In this document: one piece after another, positions 54,691-64,000 of the stretch
Numbering within the stretch: position 1 is the first letter of the stretch
Layout: each line of letters starts with the position of its first letter
Origin: Ovis canadensis
Taxonomy: Eukaryota; Chordata; Mammalia; Artiodactyla; Bovidae
Assembly (NCBI RefSeq): GCF_042477335.2
Contig: NC_091727.1
Location: 127,999,501-128,063,500, forward strand
DNA: 64,000 bases
Direction of reading: 5' to 3'
Notes under the pieces: generated by a model
What the model was told of the DNA's origin: nothing
Database searches by the model: none
What the model saw: the letters and a program-made list of their open reading frames with translations, nothing else
Position numbers and translations under genes: made by a program

Positions 54691-57010
54691 TGCATAGCAG
54701 TTTAGGAAAAGTTGAAAAAAACATATGTTGCAAGATATGAATGAATATTAAAAATGTAAGCTGGGCAGTAACGTGAAGGCAGTAAAAGTACTGGTGATAC
54801 CAGTTTTACTGGGTATGAAAAAGCATGATCTAATACAGACAGAATGGCCATTGAATGTAATATGTGTCTGACAGCATGCTAAGCTACTTGAACCAGTTCA
54901 ACACTGGTGGCAGGTATGTAAGTGGTGGTCTCAGGACTTAAGGCTAAAAATGTGTGTGGCATCCTCAATTGATAGAAATAGCCATACATCATGTACTGTG
55001 GTGTTCTAAAAGTATGGTTTTGAGGGCATCCTGCACTGAATCATACTTTGGGGTGGTGGTTGGGAAACATGCAGATTCTAGTTATGTATCCATTTTATAG
55101 AGTGGGTGGGGGAGAGCTGAGAGGAGAATGGTGTGAATCTACTTCTATCAGGCTGTGGCCCCATGGGTATGAATCCTGGGGGAATGTGAGACCTGGGATA
55201 AATCACACTGGATACTCCCTTCCCACTCTGACTGCTTATTCTCTCCCATCTCCCTCAATATCCGTTAACATGAAATAGATTAAGATGAATGCTAGTGGTA
55301 GGAAATGTCACAAAAGGTTAAAATGAAAATCAAGGACAGTAGAACGGAGGGTTTCTGTGGATTGGGAGCAGTGTTGTAGGTTCAGTGTTCTAGGCTATTC
55401 ACAGTGTGAATAGGACTTCTAAGAACTTCTTCAGCACTAGCTAGTGAAAACATTTTCATCTCACGAGGTGTGAGACTGGGCTCAGGTTCCTCCACCAAGC
55501 ACTCTATAGCCAGGAATCTGGGAGAAATAAACTTTGCTTTTGGAGAAACACAGTTCCTATATCTCAAGGAAATATTAAATAGAGTATTTTAATATAGGAA
55601 GAGAAGTAGGAGTTGAGTGACTTGGGAATTAGCTTCTAGAGTTTCATGACATTTCCTGCTGCTGCACTGAAGGGTTTTGAGCACCCTGCCATGGTGGGTA
55701 CCACAGTATGAAGACATAGCTGTTAGACAACTCAAGTGGGGCTCAGGTGGCTCAGAGAAAGTGCTAGTATCATATCCTGGTGAGATGGGATCTCAGGAGG
55801 ATGTATTTTCTGGTCCTTGTTTAGGCAATAGAGTGGCTTGACAGTTAACAATCAGGACGGAAACTTACAGATTAATATTATTCAGTGATTACCTGTTGAC
55901 CTAGACCTTGCCAAGGATTTAAGGTTTCTGTCTACTAATCCTTTCCTGACAACTTACAGGTAAAATCCCATTTTAATGAATGTCATTTTGAGATAATAAA
56001 GCTATTTAGTAAAATAATCATGTAGAACAGATGCATCCATAAATCCTTATTCACGAAGCACACAATCTATTAAATTAAGATGGTGTTGTTTGAATTCAGT
56101 ATTTATGCTTTCTGTTTTAATCATGTTCAATAGCAAAGTCTTACCTTGCAAAAAATAGAGTATAATGTGATCATTCCCTCTTGAGTCTTCCATTTCATCA
56201 TCTGTAAAATAATGAGGGAGTAAGAGGAGGTAGATGGTCTCAAAGAGTCTTTCCAGTCATAAAAATTCTGACTCTTTGCCTGAAATGACCTCCGTGTGGG
56301 CCAATGAAAGGAAAATTAAAAGTAGAGGTTCAGGTTGAGGGTAAGGTCTTGAGCATAGTTAATGGCACAAGCATTAAAGACAGGCATGTTAGTATCTACT
56401 TGCCCAGCAAATATCCCTTTGAATTGTCCCTCCATACTAACGATCTGAAATGCCCATGTCTCACATCTCAAGGAACCCACAAAAGATACCCAGTTCATAA
56501 CTTCTCCTTCTGAAATTTTCAGATATTCATTGTATACTTGGTGCATAATTATGTACCAGGATACAGAAATAAATAAAATACAGGTTTTTTTTTTTTTTTT
56601 GCTTCAGGGAACTCATGGTTTCATAGTAGAGGCTGACATAATAAATAAGGGCAATACATCTTGTAAGTGCCATGATGGACGTCAGTTCAGTGTACAGTGG
56701 GGATCTAAACCAGTGTCATAAGTTGGTACCCTGGAAAAAAAAAAGTATGGCAGATGGAGACTTGTCTGCAGGAAGCTTATTGGGTGATTGCTTTCAAGGA
56801 CAACGTCTGTGAAGGAGATACAGCAGTAGGGTTGGAAAGAGAGAAATTAAACTGTCATGCAGCCACAACAAAGGTCCCAGCCAGTCCCAGTGGGAACTCC
56901 GGAGCTGGGATGGCCTTTCAGAATTGTCCAGAATTAAGGAGTGTTGGCTTTTATGCCTCCATATTGACCAGTAACTGGGCACAGGCTGATGCAGAGAAAG
57001 GCATGTAGTG
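54691..57010. other. GUCY2F intron, mostly unassigned
   Basis: A long stretch with few named repeats. A MER5-like piece is possible near 55005-55070, and an L2-like antisense end at 56520-56580. Frames at 56304-56546 and 56754-57008 are antisense pairs or chance frames with no known domain. Confidence 0.35.
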
Positions 57011-57012
57011 CT

Positions 57013-57612
57013 GTTGACTTAAAAAAGACAGTCACAACCTGAAAGTAGAGAGTTATTTTATTTGGTGGGAATGTTTAGGACTCCGAGCCTGGGAGACAGC
57101 ATCTCAGTAGCCCTGACAAAACTGCTCAGAGGAGTTTGCAGGAGGGGAAGTCAGGCTATATACAAGTTTGCAACAAGGGGAGCAGGCAGTCTGATCATGA
57201 AAGATCAGGTATCAGGTGAAGGAATTTAGCGTTCTGTGTGTGGGAAGATGCAAGCCTCTGGGCTCGCTGAATTCACTCCTTTCATATGCACCGCAGCCTT
57301 CTGGGCCGTCCTGTTTCCTTGTTCACCTTGCTTCTTGCATTCTCCCAGCTCCTCAGCAATCACGGTTGGGGGCGGCAGCATCCGGTGGATTGCAGTTTTG
57401 GGAACCCTCACTCACATTTGGAGGCCAGAAATCGCTGATGGCTGTGACATTTCTTGCTGATTAATATGGCAAGAGATATTTTCATTTCACAGTGTGATAG
57501 TAATTGTTTAACAGCCAGTTTATGGGGGAGGAGGGAAAAGCCCTGATTTGTAGCATTTGCTGATTCCCATGGTTTTGTAATGCCCACCATGGCCAATTTC
57601 AAGCTACCAACA
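57013..57612 (-). mobile_element. LTR-like repeat, antisense, copy 2
   Basis: Starts TGTTGACTTAAAAAAGACAG and contains GAGAGTTATTTTATTTGG (AATAAA on the minus strand) and GAGCCTGGGAGACAGCATCT, parallel to the copy at 51101. The minus-strand end ...AAGTCAACA and nearby AATAAA are consistent with an LTR 3' end. No flanking retroviral genes are seen. The right boundary is uncertain. Confidence 0.55.
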
Positions 57613-57942
57613 TGACATTAACTAGCTCAGAAAATCCCTGAAAATATAACCATTGGCTCTTGTGAACCAGCATGAGCCAGCTCCAGTACACTACTGAGGG
57701 GACACAATTTTGGAAAAGGTGGTTCTCCTCACCTGAGGCTAGTTCCCAGGGAGGTATCAGTTATTATCTCCAAACATTCCCTAAAGCTAGGAGAAAGAAT
57801 GTTTCATTACTGAAGGTTGCATCTGGCTGGCACACCACAGCACCCGGTACACATAGTGTACATTAAAATATTTGTTGTATTTTAACCAACACGAAGCACT
57901 TAGTTTTATATGTTTTCCATTCAGTGAAGTAATTTTAATATT

Positions 57943-58160
57943 CCTTTCCCAGGTGGCGCTAGTAGTCAAGAACCCGCCTGCCAATGCAGGTAGACATAAC
58001 AGACCTCCGTTCAATCCCTGGGTCGGGAAGATCCCCTGGAGGAGGAAATGGCAACCCACTCCAGTATTCTTGCCTGGAGAATCCCATGGACAGAGGAGCC
58101 TGGCGGGCTACGTCCATAAGGTCACAAAGAGTCAGACACGACTGAAGCAGTAGACTTAGC
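57943..58160 (+). mobile_element. Bov-tA SINE, sense
   Basis: TTTCCCAGGTGGCGCTAGTA head, CGTTCAATCCCTGGGTCGGG, body to GTCAGACACGACTGAAGCAG. Confidence 0.92.
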
Positions 58161-58950
58161 TCAGCATGCATGCACAAGTGAATTAAATAAATTTTATCTC
58201 TCTTGGGTAACCTTGGTCTCATCAACTAATCTGTCTTTGTAGAAGAAAGATGCCAATACTAACCTACTTGCCAAAGATACTGTTGGAAGAACTGGCCAGC
58301 TACCCGAAGCACCTGACAAAACTCAGTTTTCCCCTTCAATGGATATGTGACTGTACTAACTTGACCACAGTGATTCGTATTTAATGGTGGAGCCAAATTT
58401 AGGGACCTCCGGACCTTCTGTCCTATTTTTTCTTCTAAATCCAATCATTGCCTTGTCAGACCTCCCTTTCACTCAATTTCCCCATTATACAATGTGTGAT
58501 TATGAATCAGGGAGGTTGAATTCCTTGAGTGGCTCATGAACTAGCTCCCGAGATATCCCTAGAGTATTCAATGGAAAGTTTGTGCATCAGAATATATGTA
58601 GAACCTCTCAGGATAATAATATTGAAGGAGCTAAAGGTCATTTGAAAATTCAAGTTATGGTGTGTGTGTGTGTGGATGTGTGTGTTTGGTGTTTAAATCA
58701 ACTTCATAACTTACTAGGTATGCCCTAAAAAATGAAGGATACTAGCTCTGCCTCAAAGAAGAAATTTTCTGGGGATACTTAACAACTGCAAAGAAGGTTT
58801 TTGAAAATAGAGGAAGCAATATGTAAATGCCCAACATCAGTCATTGAACATAGTTTAAGCATACTCAGTTCCTGAGATTAAAGTTTCCGTGTAAGCATGT
58901 ATAATTAATATTTACCAATGGCAGTAGGGTCTTTGCCTTTCTTCGAGGAG
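58161..58950. other. GUCY2F intron, no gene recognised
   Basis: No repeat family named, apart from a (TG)n run at about 58661-58684. Confidence 0.35.
58661..58684. repeat. (TG)n microsatellite
   Basis: Imperfect GTGTGTGTGTGTG run with one GGA interruption. Confidence 0.85.
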
Positions 58951-58954
58951 CTCA

Positions 58955-59095
58955 GAGTACTTGCCAGGCATTATCTAATTAAACCACTCAATGTACCTGT
59001 GAAATGCATTGGAATCTACATTTTAAAGATGTGGGCGCTGAAGCACAAGTGAACTTAAACTAAACTCATTTAGCATGCCAAGGGCGAAATTGGAT
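58955..59095 (-). repeat. MIR SINE, antisense
   Basis: GCCAGGCATTATCTAATTAA, then ACATTTTAAAGATGTGGGCG. Diverged. Confidence 0.6.
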
Positions 59096-59473
59096 ATAAG
59101 ACTTTCAGTCTCATTATCTAGCTGCCATTCTTCAACCGTGGCCAATCCACTCTATTCTAGCATAGCCTTGCCAAACAACATAGTTTCATAATTCTAGGAA
59201 GAATTGGAGTGAATGCAGAGTAATTCCAATTATAAGGAAGTGGGATTTTCAAAAATTGAACAGATCACCTGTAATATTATTATAGCAGAGTATGAGTTAG
59301 TGCCATTCATTTTCTATAATGGCCTTGGTAAGTGTGGGAACACTTGGTCAACATCTGTTAGAATGTATGTTTGTAGGAGGTAGGCAATAAAAAGCAACAG
59401 TGCCTATGGGAAAATCTCCCATCTTCTTCTAGGTATCTTATTCTTAGGTAAACTAATAGTTACCATTTATTGA

Positions 59474-59685
59474 GGGCTTCCTGGTGGCTCAGCCACTAAA
59501 GAATCTGCTTGCAATCAGGAGACTCCATTTCGATCCTTGGGCTGGGAAGATCCCCTGGAGAAGGGAATGGCTACCCACTCCAGTATTCTTGCCTGGAGAA
59601 TTCCTGTGGACAGAGGAGCCTGGTTGGCTACAATCCATGGGATCGCAAAGAGTTGGACATGACTCAGAGACTAACACACACAAAC
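59474..59685 (+). mobile_element. Bov-tA SINE, sense, with exact 12-bp target duplication
   Basis: GGGCTTCCTGGTGGCTCAGC head to GACATGACTCAGAGACTAAC. Flanked by ACCATTTATTGA at 59462-59473 and 59686-59697. The duplicated text is itself the start of an antisense MIR. Confidence 0.95.
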
Positions 59686-59697
59686 ACCATTTATTGA

Positions 59698-59885
59698 GCA
59701 CTGTGTGTTAAGCCCATTATATGGATTCCTCCTTCAGTCATCACTATCATCCCCTGAAGTAAATATTTTGGCAGAGAGAGGTTAAGTAACTTACCTAAGG
59801 GTGGGCATAGAGCTAGTAAGTGGTGACATTAGGATATAAACCTAGGTCTTCCAACTCCAAAGCCTTTCATTATGCTACCTCCCAC
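59698..59885 (-). repeat. MIR SINE, antisense
   Basis: GAGAGAGGTTAAGTAACTTA, then ATAGAGCTAGTAAGTGGTGA and the TCTTCCAACTCCAAAGCC end. Confidence 0.82.
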
Positions 59886-60152
59886 TTTGTATCTTTGTTC
59901 TTATTCCCATCTAGTGTTAGACACTGCAGCCTGTAGACATATCTGATTTTTCCCTATTGCTTAATCAGAGTCCCTGAAAAGACCTCAGCCTCAGCTCAAG
60001 GTTTCAACATCTTGCTCATCTTGAAGACATAAGATAGATATCATTTACAAATTGGTTATAGTACATTTATTTGTTTCTCCCAATCTGTAGTGTTTAGTTC
60101 TGTATCTTACTAACATATTGCCGCCATAACCTCCCTGCTTTGTTGGTTTCAG

Positions 60153-60454
60153 TAATCATCATGTGTATGCATTCGACTTTGATTGGGGGAGAGACTCAGA
60201 CGCATCTCTTGGAATGGGCTCATGATCTGCAAATGACTGATGGCACCTATGTCTTTGTTCCCTATGACACCCTGCTCTACAGTTTACCTTATAAGCATAC
60301 CCCCTACCAGGTTCTAAGGAACAACCCAAAACTCCGGGAAGCCTATGATGCTGTGTTGACCATCACAGTAGAGTCCCAAGAAAAGACCTTCTATCAAGCC
60401 TTTGCGGAGGCAGCAGCTAGAGGTGAAGTTCCTGAGAAGCTGGAGTCAGATCAA
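60153..60454 (+). CDS. GUCY2F: GUCY2F (RetGC-2) second coding exon
   Basis: 302 nt. The acceptor is TTTGTTGGTTTCAG and the donor GTAAGTG after 60454. The first two bases complete the Ile codon begun at 48245, so the first two coding exons give exactly 344 codons. It encodes residues 244-344 of the extracellular domain: IIIMCMHS, THLLEWAHDLQMTDGTYVFV, YSLPYKHTPY, VLRNNPKLREAYDAVLTITV and ESQEKTFYQAFAEAAARGE, closely matching human RetGC-2. The transmembrane segment, kinase-homology, dimerisation and cyclase domains lie past the window. The intact frame argues for a retained gene over this part. The frame that continues past 60454 is intron. Confidence 0.97.
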
Positions 60455-61012
60455 GTAAGTGCAGATTCACAAATTAATCATGATCAGAAAAACTCAAACA
60501 TCAGGAAGGTAAATATTTTTCCTATCAAGTGCTTCTATTCCTGAGGAAACGCAGTCAATAACAGGCAACTGCACACAAGTTAAAAACACCTTTTGTTTGC
60601 AAAAAACTTTTGTAAAACAAAGACACATTATTGGAGTTTTTATTTTTATTTTTTTTTTCTTCAAGCTACCCACAATGACAGCATACAACCATGACAAAGA
60701 AACAAAATGTGTTTAAGAATAGGGACACAAAACTTTAATATATACTATGCTAAAATACATATTTTATATACATACATATATATATATATATACACATACA
60801 TATAAGTGCTGTTCAAAGGAGCCTAGTAAAAATGAATCCTATTTCTGGCCCAAGTTCTGATGAATTCAACAATAAGAGCTGGTATGTAAGAAGATACTGG
60901 CTTTATTATTGATAAAGCTGGTATTGGGGAATACAGCTTCTGTCTATGTGCATTTGAGTTTCCCACTATTGAATCTGAAGATTGATCAGCCTTCTCCATC
61001 TAGTAACCAGCA
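60455..61012. other. GUCY2F second coding intron, 5' part
   Basis: No named repeat apart from a TA/CA run. No gene. Confidence 0.4.
60768..60806. repeat. (TA)n/(CATA)n microsatellite
   Basis: ATACATACATATATATATAT followed by ATATACACATACATATA. Confidence 0.9.
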
Positions 61013-61057
61013 TTCAGTTCAGTTTGGTCAGTTCAGTCGCTCAGTCGTGTCCGACTC
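61013..61057 (-). mobile_element. very short BovB 3' end, antisense
   Basis: TTCAGTTCAGTTTGGTCAGT followed by TCAGTCGCTCAGTCGTGTCC, a 5'-truncated BovB terminus of about 45 bp. Confidence 0.8.
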
Positions 61058-61671
61058 CAGACCCCTATATTCCTGCCCCATGAGGGCATGCCTTTCATTT
61101 AAATGTGTAACCTAGAAGAGCATAGTGGAGTATGTACTCCATATAGGGAGCTCACTCCTAAGAGAAAGAAGTTAGGATGGCCTGGGATATACATGTTTAA
61201 TTCTCTTTCCAAATGGACCAGTCAAAGTCACTCCTCCTTTGTGGGAAGGAATGAGTAAGGTGGTGAAGAAGTTAGGTGTTTTTTGTTTTTTTGTTTTTTT
61301 TTGCTAGTAGGGCTGTCTGTATATGAAAGGAATCTTTGGGAATGGGGAAGAATTCCTCCCTAACAATATATAAGAAATAATATATAGATATATATGTGTA
61401 GATGAGTATATGTAAAAAAATATTGCAGATTCAAATCACAGCCAGAGGGACTAGAAAAAATAGTGGAGACGGGAAGAAAGCAGAGAAATGAATGGACAAA
61501 AACAAAATGGATCAAAAAATGGATACAAGACGAAAACAAAGAGGGAGAAATAAAAAGAAGACAAGGAATATGAGAGGAAGATGGGGAGGCCAAAGATAGT
61601 TACATGAGAAAAAATACAGAGGGAGTTTTTGTTTGTAGGTTAGAGGCCAGACATAGAAGGCACTCATTTTT
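61058..61671. other. GUCY2F intron, purine-rich part
   Basis: No gene. About 61440-61600 is strongly A/G-rich on the plus strand. Confidence 0.35.
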
Positions 61672-61683
61672 AGAAGTATTTAG

Positions 61684-61949
61684 CTGCTAAGTCACTTCAC
61701 TTGTGTCCGACTCTGTGTGACCCCATAGACGGCAGCCCACCAGGCTCCCCTGTCCCTGGGATTCTCCAGGCAAGAACACTGGAGTGGGTTGCCATTTCCT
61801 TCTCCACTGCATGAAAGTGAAAAGTGAAAGTGAAGTCACTCAGTCATGTCCGACTCTTCTCGACCCCATGGACTGCAGCCTACCAGGCTTCTGCGCCCAT
61901 GGGATTTCCCAGGCAGGAGTACTGGAGTGGGGTGCCATTGCCTTCTCCA
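61684..61949 (-). mobile_element. Bov-A2 SINE, antisense, with target duplication
   Basis: CTGCTAAGTCACTTCACTTG, the GTGAAAAGTGAAAGTGAAGT linker, then a second monomer to GCCATTGCCTTCTCC. Flanked by AGAAGTATTTAG at 61672-61683 and AGAAGTGTTTAG at 61950-61961. Confidence 0.95.
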
Positions 61950-61964
61950 AGAAGTGTTTAGAGT

Positions 61965-62995
61965 GGCACATAAATAAGTTGAAAAGTTCTAGCATTTGCT
62001 AGCATATTGTATTAGTTATAATGTTCTGGCTATAACTAACAGAGAGCTCAACACAAAATAACCCAAGTAATTTTTTTTTTTTTTTAAGATATGGGGACTT
62101 TAGGGTCAGTTAATTCAGCTGTTCAATGACATTATCAGTGAACCAGGTTATTTTCACTTTTTTACTTTACAACCATAGCATGCTGGCTTGCCCTCATAAT
62201 CTGGTTACTCTCCTGGTCCCAAGATGACTGCTACAGTTCCGGACAGCACATCCAAGTGGAACTGTCTACAACACAGTGAGAAATGTCCCTTTCTTGTGTC
62301 TCTTTTTAAAAGTGAGGAAATCTTGCCAAGAATCTCTTCAAGCAGACTTCTCCCCACACTTTCCTGATCAGTCATGTCCCATACTCATGCTAAATTAAAT
62401 AATTTAGAAAGAAGAATGAGACCATTGTGACTGATCCTATGGTTGCTGGAAAAGTATGCACAATTAAAATTGTGATTCCATTAGCAAGGAAGAAGGCTGT
62501 CCTGTAGGCAATTGATTGTGCCTAACACATCCTCCATGATCTTCTCTTTTGTGTATATTATTTATTCCTTTATTCTGTGCATTGCCTTTCTATCTGAATA
62601 AATGATTCAGGTCAAGCTTAGATTTTCTTATCTCTTTCTGTCCTGAGTATTGATAGCAAAGATTTTGCTGATTCTTGTTCTAATAAAAAAAGTAACTAGC
62701 ATAGATATTAACAGTTTTGGATTTGAACTTTATTGCCACTGATATGTTTATAATAAATATTTTCTTTTAGGAGACACACGTATATTTATTAAAAACAATT
62801 CATTGATTTGGTCAAGAGTGGCAAGAATCCTGCAGATTGCCAAGAATGGTTGCTCAAACCAGTTGTTTGGTGTATTCACAGGCGAGCAACCAGATGGTGA
62901 ATTTTTGTACTTTTTATCCAATGATATGGTATCATATAGATACAAGACTAAATCATTTTTTTTACTTTAATCACAGGATTGAGGGAAATATAAAG
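61965..62995. other. GUCY2F intron, no gene recognised
   Basis: No repeat family named. It contains a T/A run near 62070. Confidence 0.35.
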
Positions 62996-62998
62996 AAG

Positions 62999-63064
62999 TG
63001 TGTGTGTGTGTGTGTGTGTACACGCACATGGTGTGTGTATCTGTGTGTGTAATATGTGTATGTG
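62999..63064. repeat. (GT)n microsatellite
   Basis: About ten uninterrupted GT units, then imperfect GT-rich text. Confidence 0.92.
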
Positions 63065-63431
63065 AGCAGATATTTTGATACAAAAATTTCAGACCTTTTA
63101 CTCTTAGTAGTTGATCCAGTCTCTTTGAGCTGTGGAAAACATAAGGTAATTAAGGTAAAAAAAGACACCATTAGTTTGGTTGCTAGGCAGCCTGTACTCT
63201 GCTTTAGACAAGGAAATAGAGCGAAAACAAAGACTCTAAAGCTTATATATAAAGAAAGCTTGTTTAGATGCATTTCTGCCCCCACTTTGCAGGTGCCTTG
63301 GCTTTACCTTCATAACCAAAGAGTGGTAGAAGTGTAAGATAATTATTTTTGCATCTCTGATAAACAAAAACCCCTTTTCCCTTAAATTACCTTGCTAAAA
63401 GGTATTTTTAAAGGCAGCTAGTATAGCAGAA

Positions 63432-63698
63432 TGGAGAAGGCAATGGTACCTCACTCCAGTACTCTTGCCTAGAAAATCCCATGGACAGAGGAGCCTGGAA
63501 GGCTGCAGTCCATGGGGTCGCTGAGAGTCGGACACGACTGACCGACTTCACTTTCACTTTTCACTTTCATGCATTGGAGAAGGAAATGGCAACCCACTCC
63601 AGTGTTCTTTCCTGGAGAATCCCAGGGACGGGGGAGCCTGGTGGGCTGCCTTCTATGGGGTCGCACAGAGTCGAACACGACTGAAGTGACTTAGCAGC
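63432..63698 (+). mobile_element. Bov-A2 SINE, sense, with exact 12-bp target duplication, inside MIR
   Basis: TGGAGAAGGCAATGGTACCT, linker TCACTTTTCACTTTCATGCA, then a second monomer ending GAAGTGACTTAGCAGC. Flanked by AGTATAGCAGAA at 63420-63431 and 63699-63710, which is the MIR head sequence. Confidence 0.96.
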
Positions 63699-63930
63699 AG
63701 TATAGCAGAAAGAGCGTATGGTAAAGAGTTAGACAAACTTGGTTTAAATCTCAGCTTTTCCTTTTGCTAGCTGTCTACCCTTGGGCAAATTACTTAGATT
63801 TTTGCGTCTTTTAATTTTACCATCTGTAAAGTGGGTTAGTAATCTACAGCTTTTAGGATTGTCGGGAAGATTAAACAAAGCAATATAGGTGAAGTGACTA
63901 GTAGAGTGCTTGACTTACAGCTACTTCCTT
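63699..63930 (+). repeat. MIR SINE, sense
   Basis: AGTATAGCAGAAAGAGCGTA head, CCTTGGGCAAATTACTTAGA, TTTTACCATCTGTAAAGTGG and a GAGTGCTTGACTTACAG tail. Confidence 0.85.
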
Positions 63931-64000
63931 TTCGCCTTTTGATTTTGGTTAATGACCTTATTGGTTGATGATGACCTAGCCTCTAAGTGACAGTCTGACC

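Noticed and set aside
1-64000. a previously undescribed biological system
   Set aside because: Apart from NXT2 and the start of GUCY2F, everything I can identify is ordinary mammalian intergenic DNA and known ruminant retroelements. The remaining open frames are short, overlap on both strands and show no shared signature.

Overview
The window is nuclear DNA from a ruminant, most likely a bovid. It is crowded with repeats specific to that group: BovB (RTE-type LINE), Bov-tA and Bov-A2 SINEs built on a BovB tail, the older cetartiodactyl CHR-2 SINE, and ruminant L1. Mammal-wide MIR, L2 and MER5 relics lie beneath them. The sequence alone does not separate cattle from sheep, goat, buffalo or yak.

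Two protein-coding genes can be supported. NXT2, the small partner of the mRNA export receptor NXF1, lies on the minus strand. Its four coding exons between 14440 and 10317 give a 142-residue protein, and a GC-rich promoter surrounds its start. GUCY2F, the photoreceptor guanylate cyclase RetGC-2, lies on the plus strand. Only its first two coding exons (47516-48245 and 60153-60454, 344 codons) are inside the window; the rest lies beyond the right edge. In human these genes are divergent neighbours on the X chromosome (Xq22-q23), so the window is inferred to be the orthologous X segment. They do not work in one pathway: NXT2 is a housekeeping export factor and GUCY2F is retinal.

Layout: 1-8290, intergenic DNA downstream of NXT2, with a nested pair of BovB elements at 1255-3600; 8291-14700, NXT2 with a long non-repetitive 3' UTR and a CpG-rich 5' end; 14700-47430, a 33-kb intergenic block dominated by minus-strand L1, BovB, Bov-tA/Bov-A2 and MIR; 47431-64000, the 5' part of GUCY2F, whose 11.9-kb first coding intron holds many SINEs and two related LTR-like repeats.

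I found no unknown gene system, CRISPR array, functional RNA gene or operon. The most informative structures are in the transposon layers. A BovB copy with an inverted 5' half sits inside an older BovB and is bounded by an 11-bp target duplication. Another BovB fragment keeps about 450 open reverse-transcriptase codons. A ruminant L1 sits inside an older L1 with an exact 13-bp duplication, and several short local duplications look recent. Repeat boundaries were placed by eye, and most are good to about 10-30 bp.
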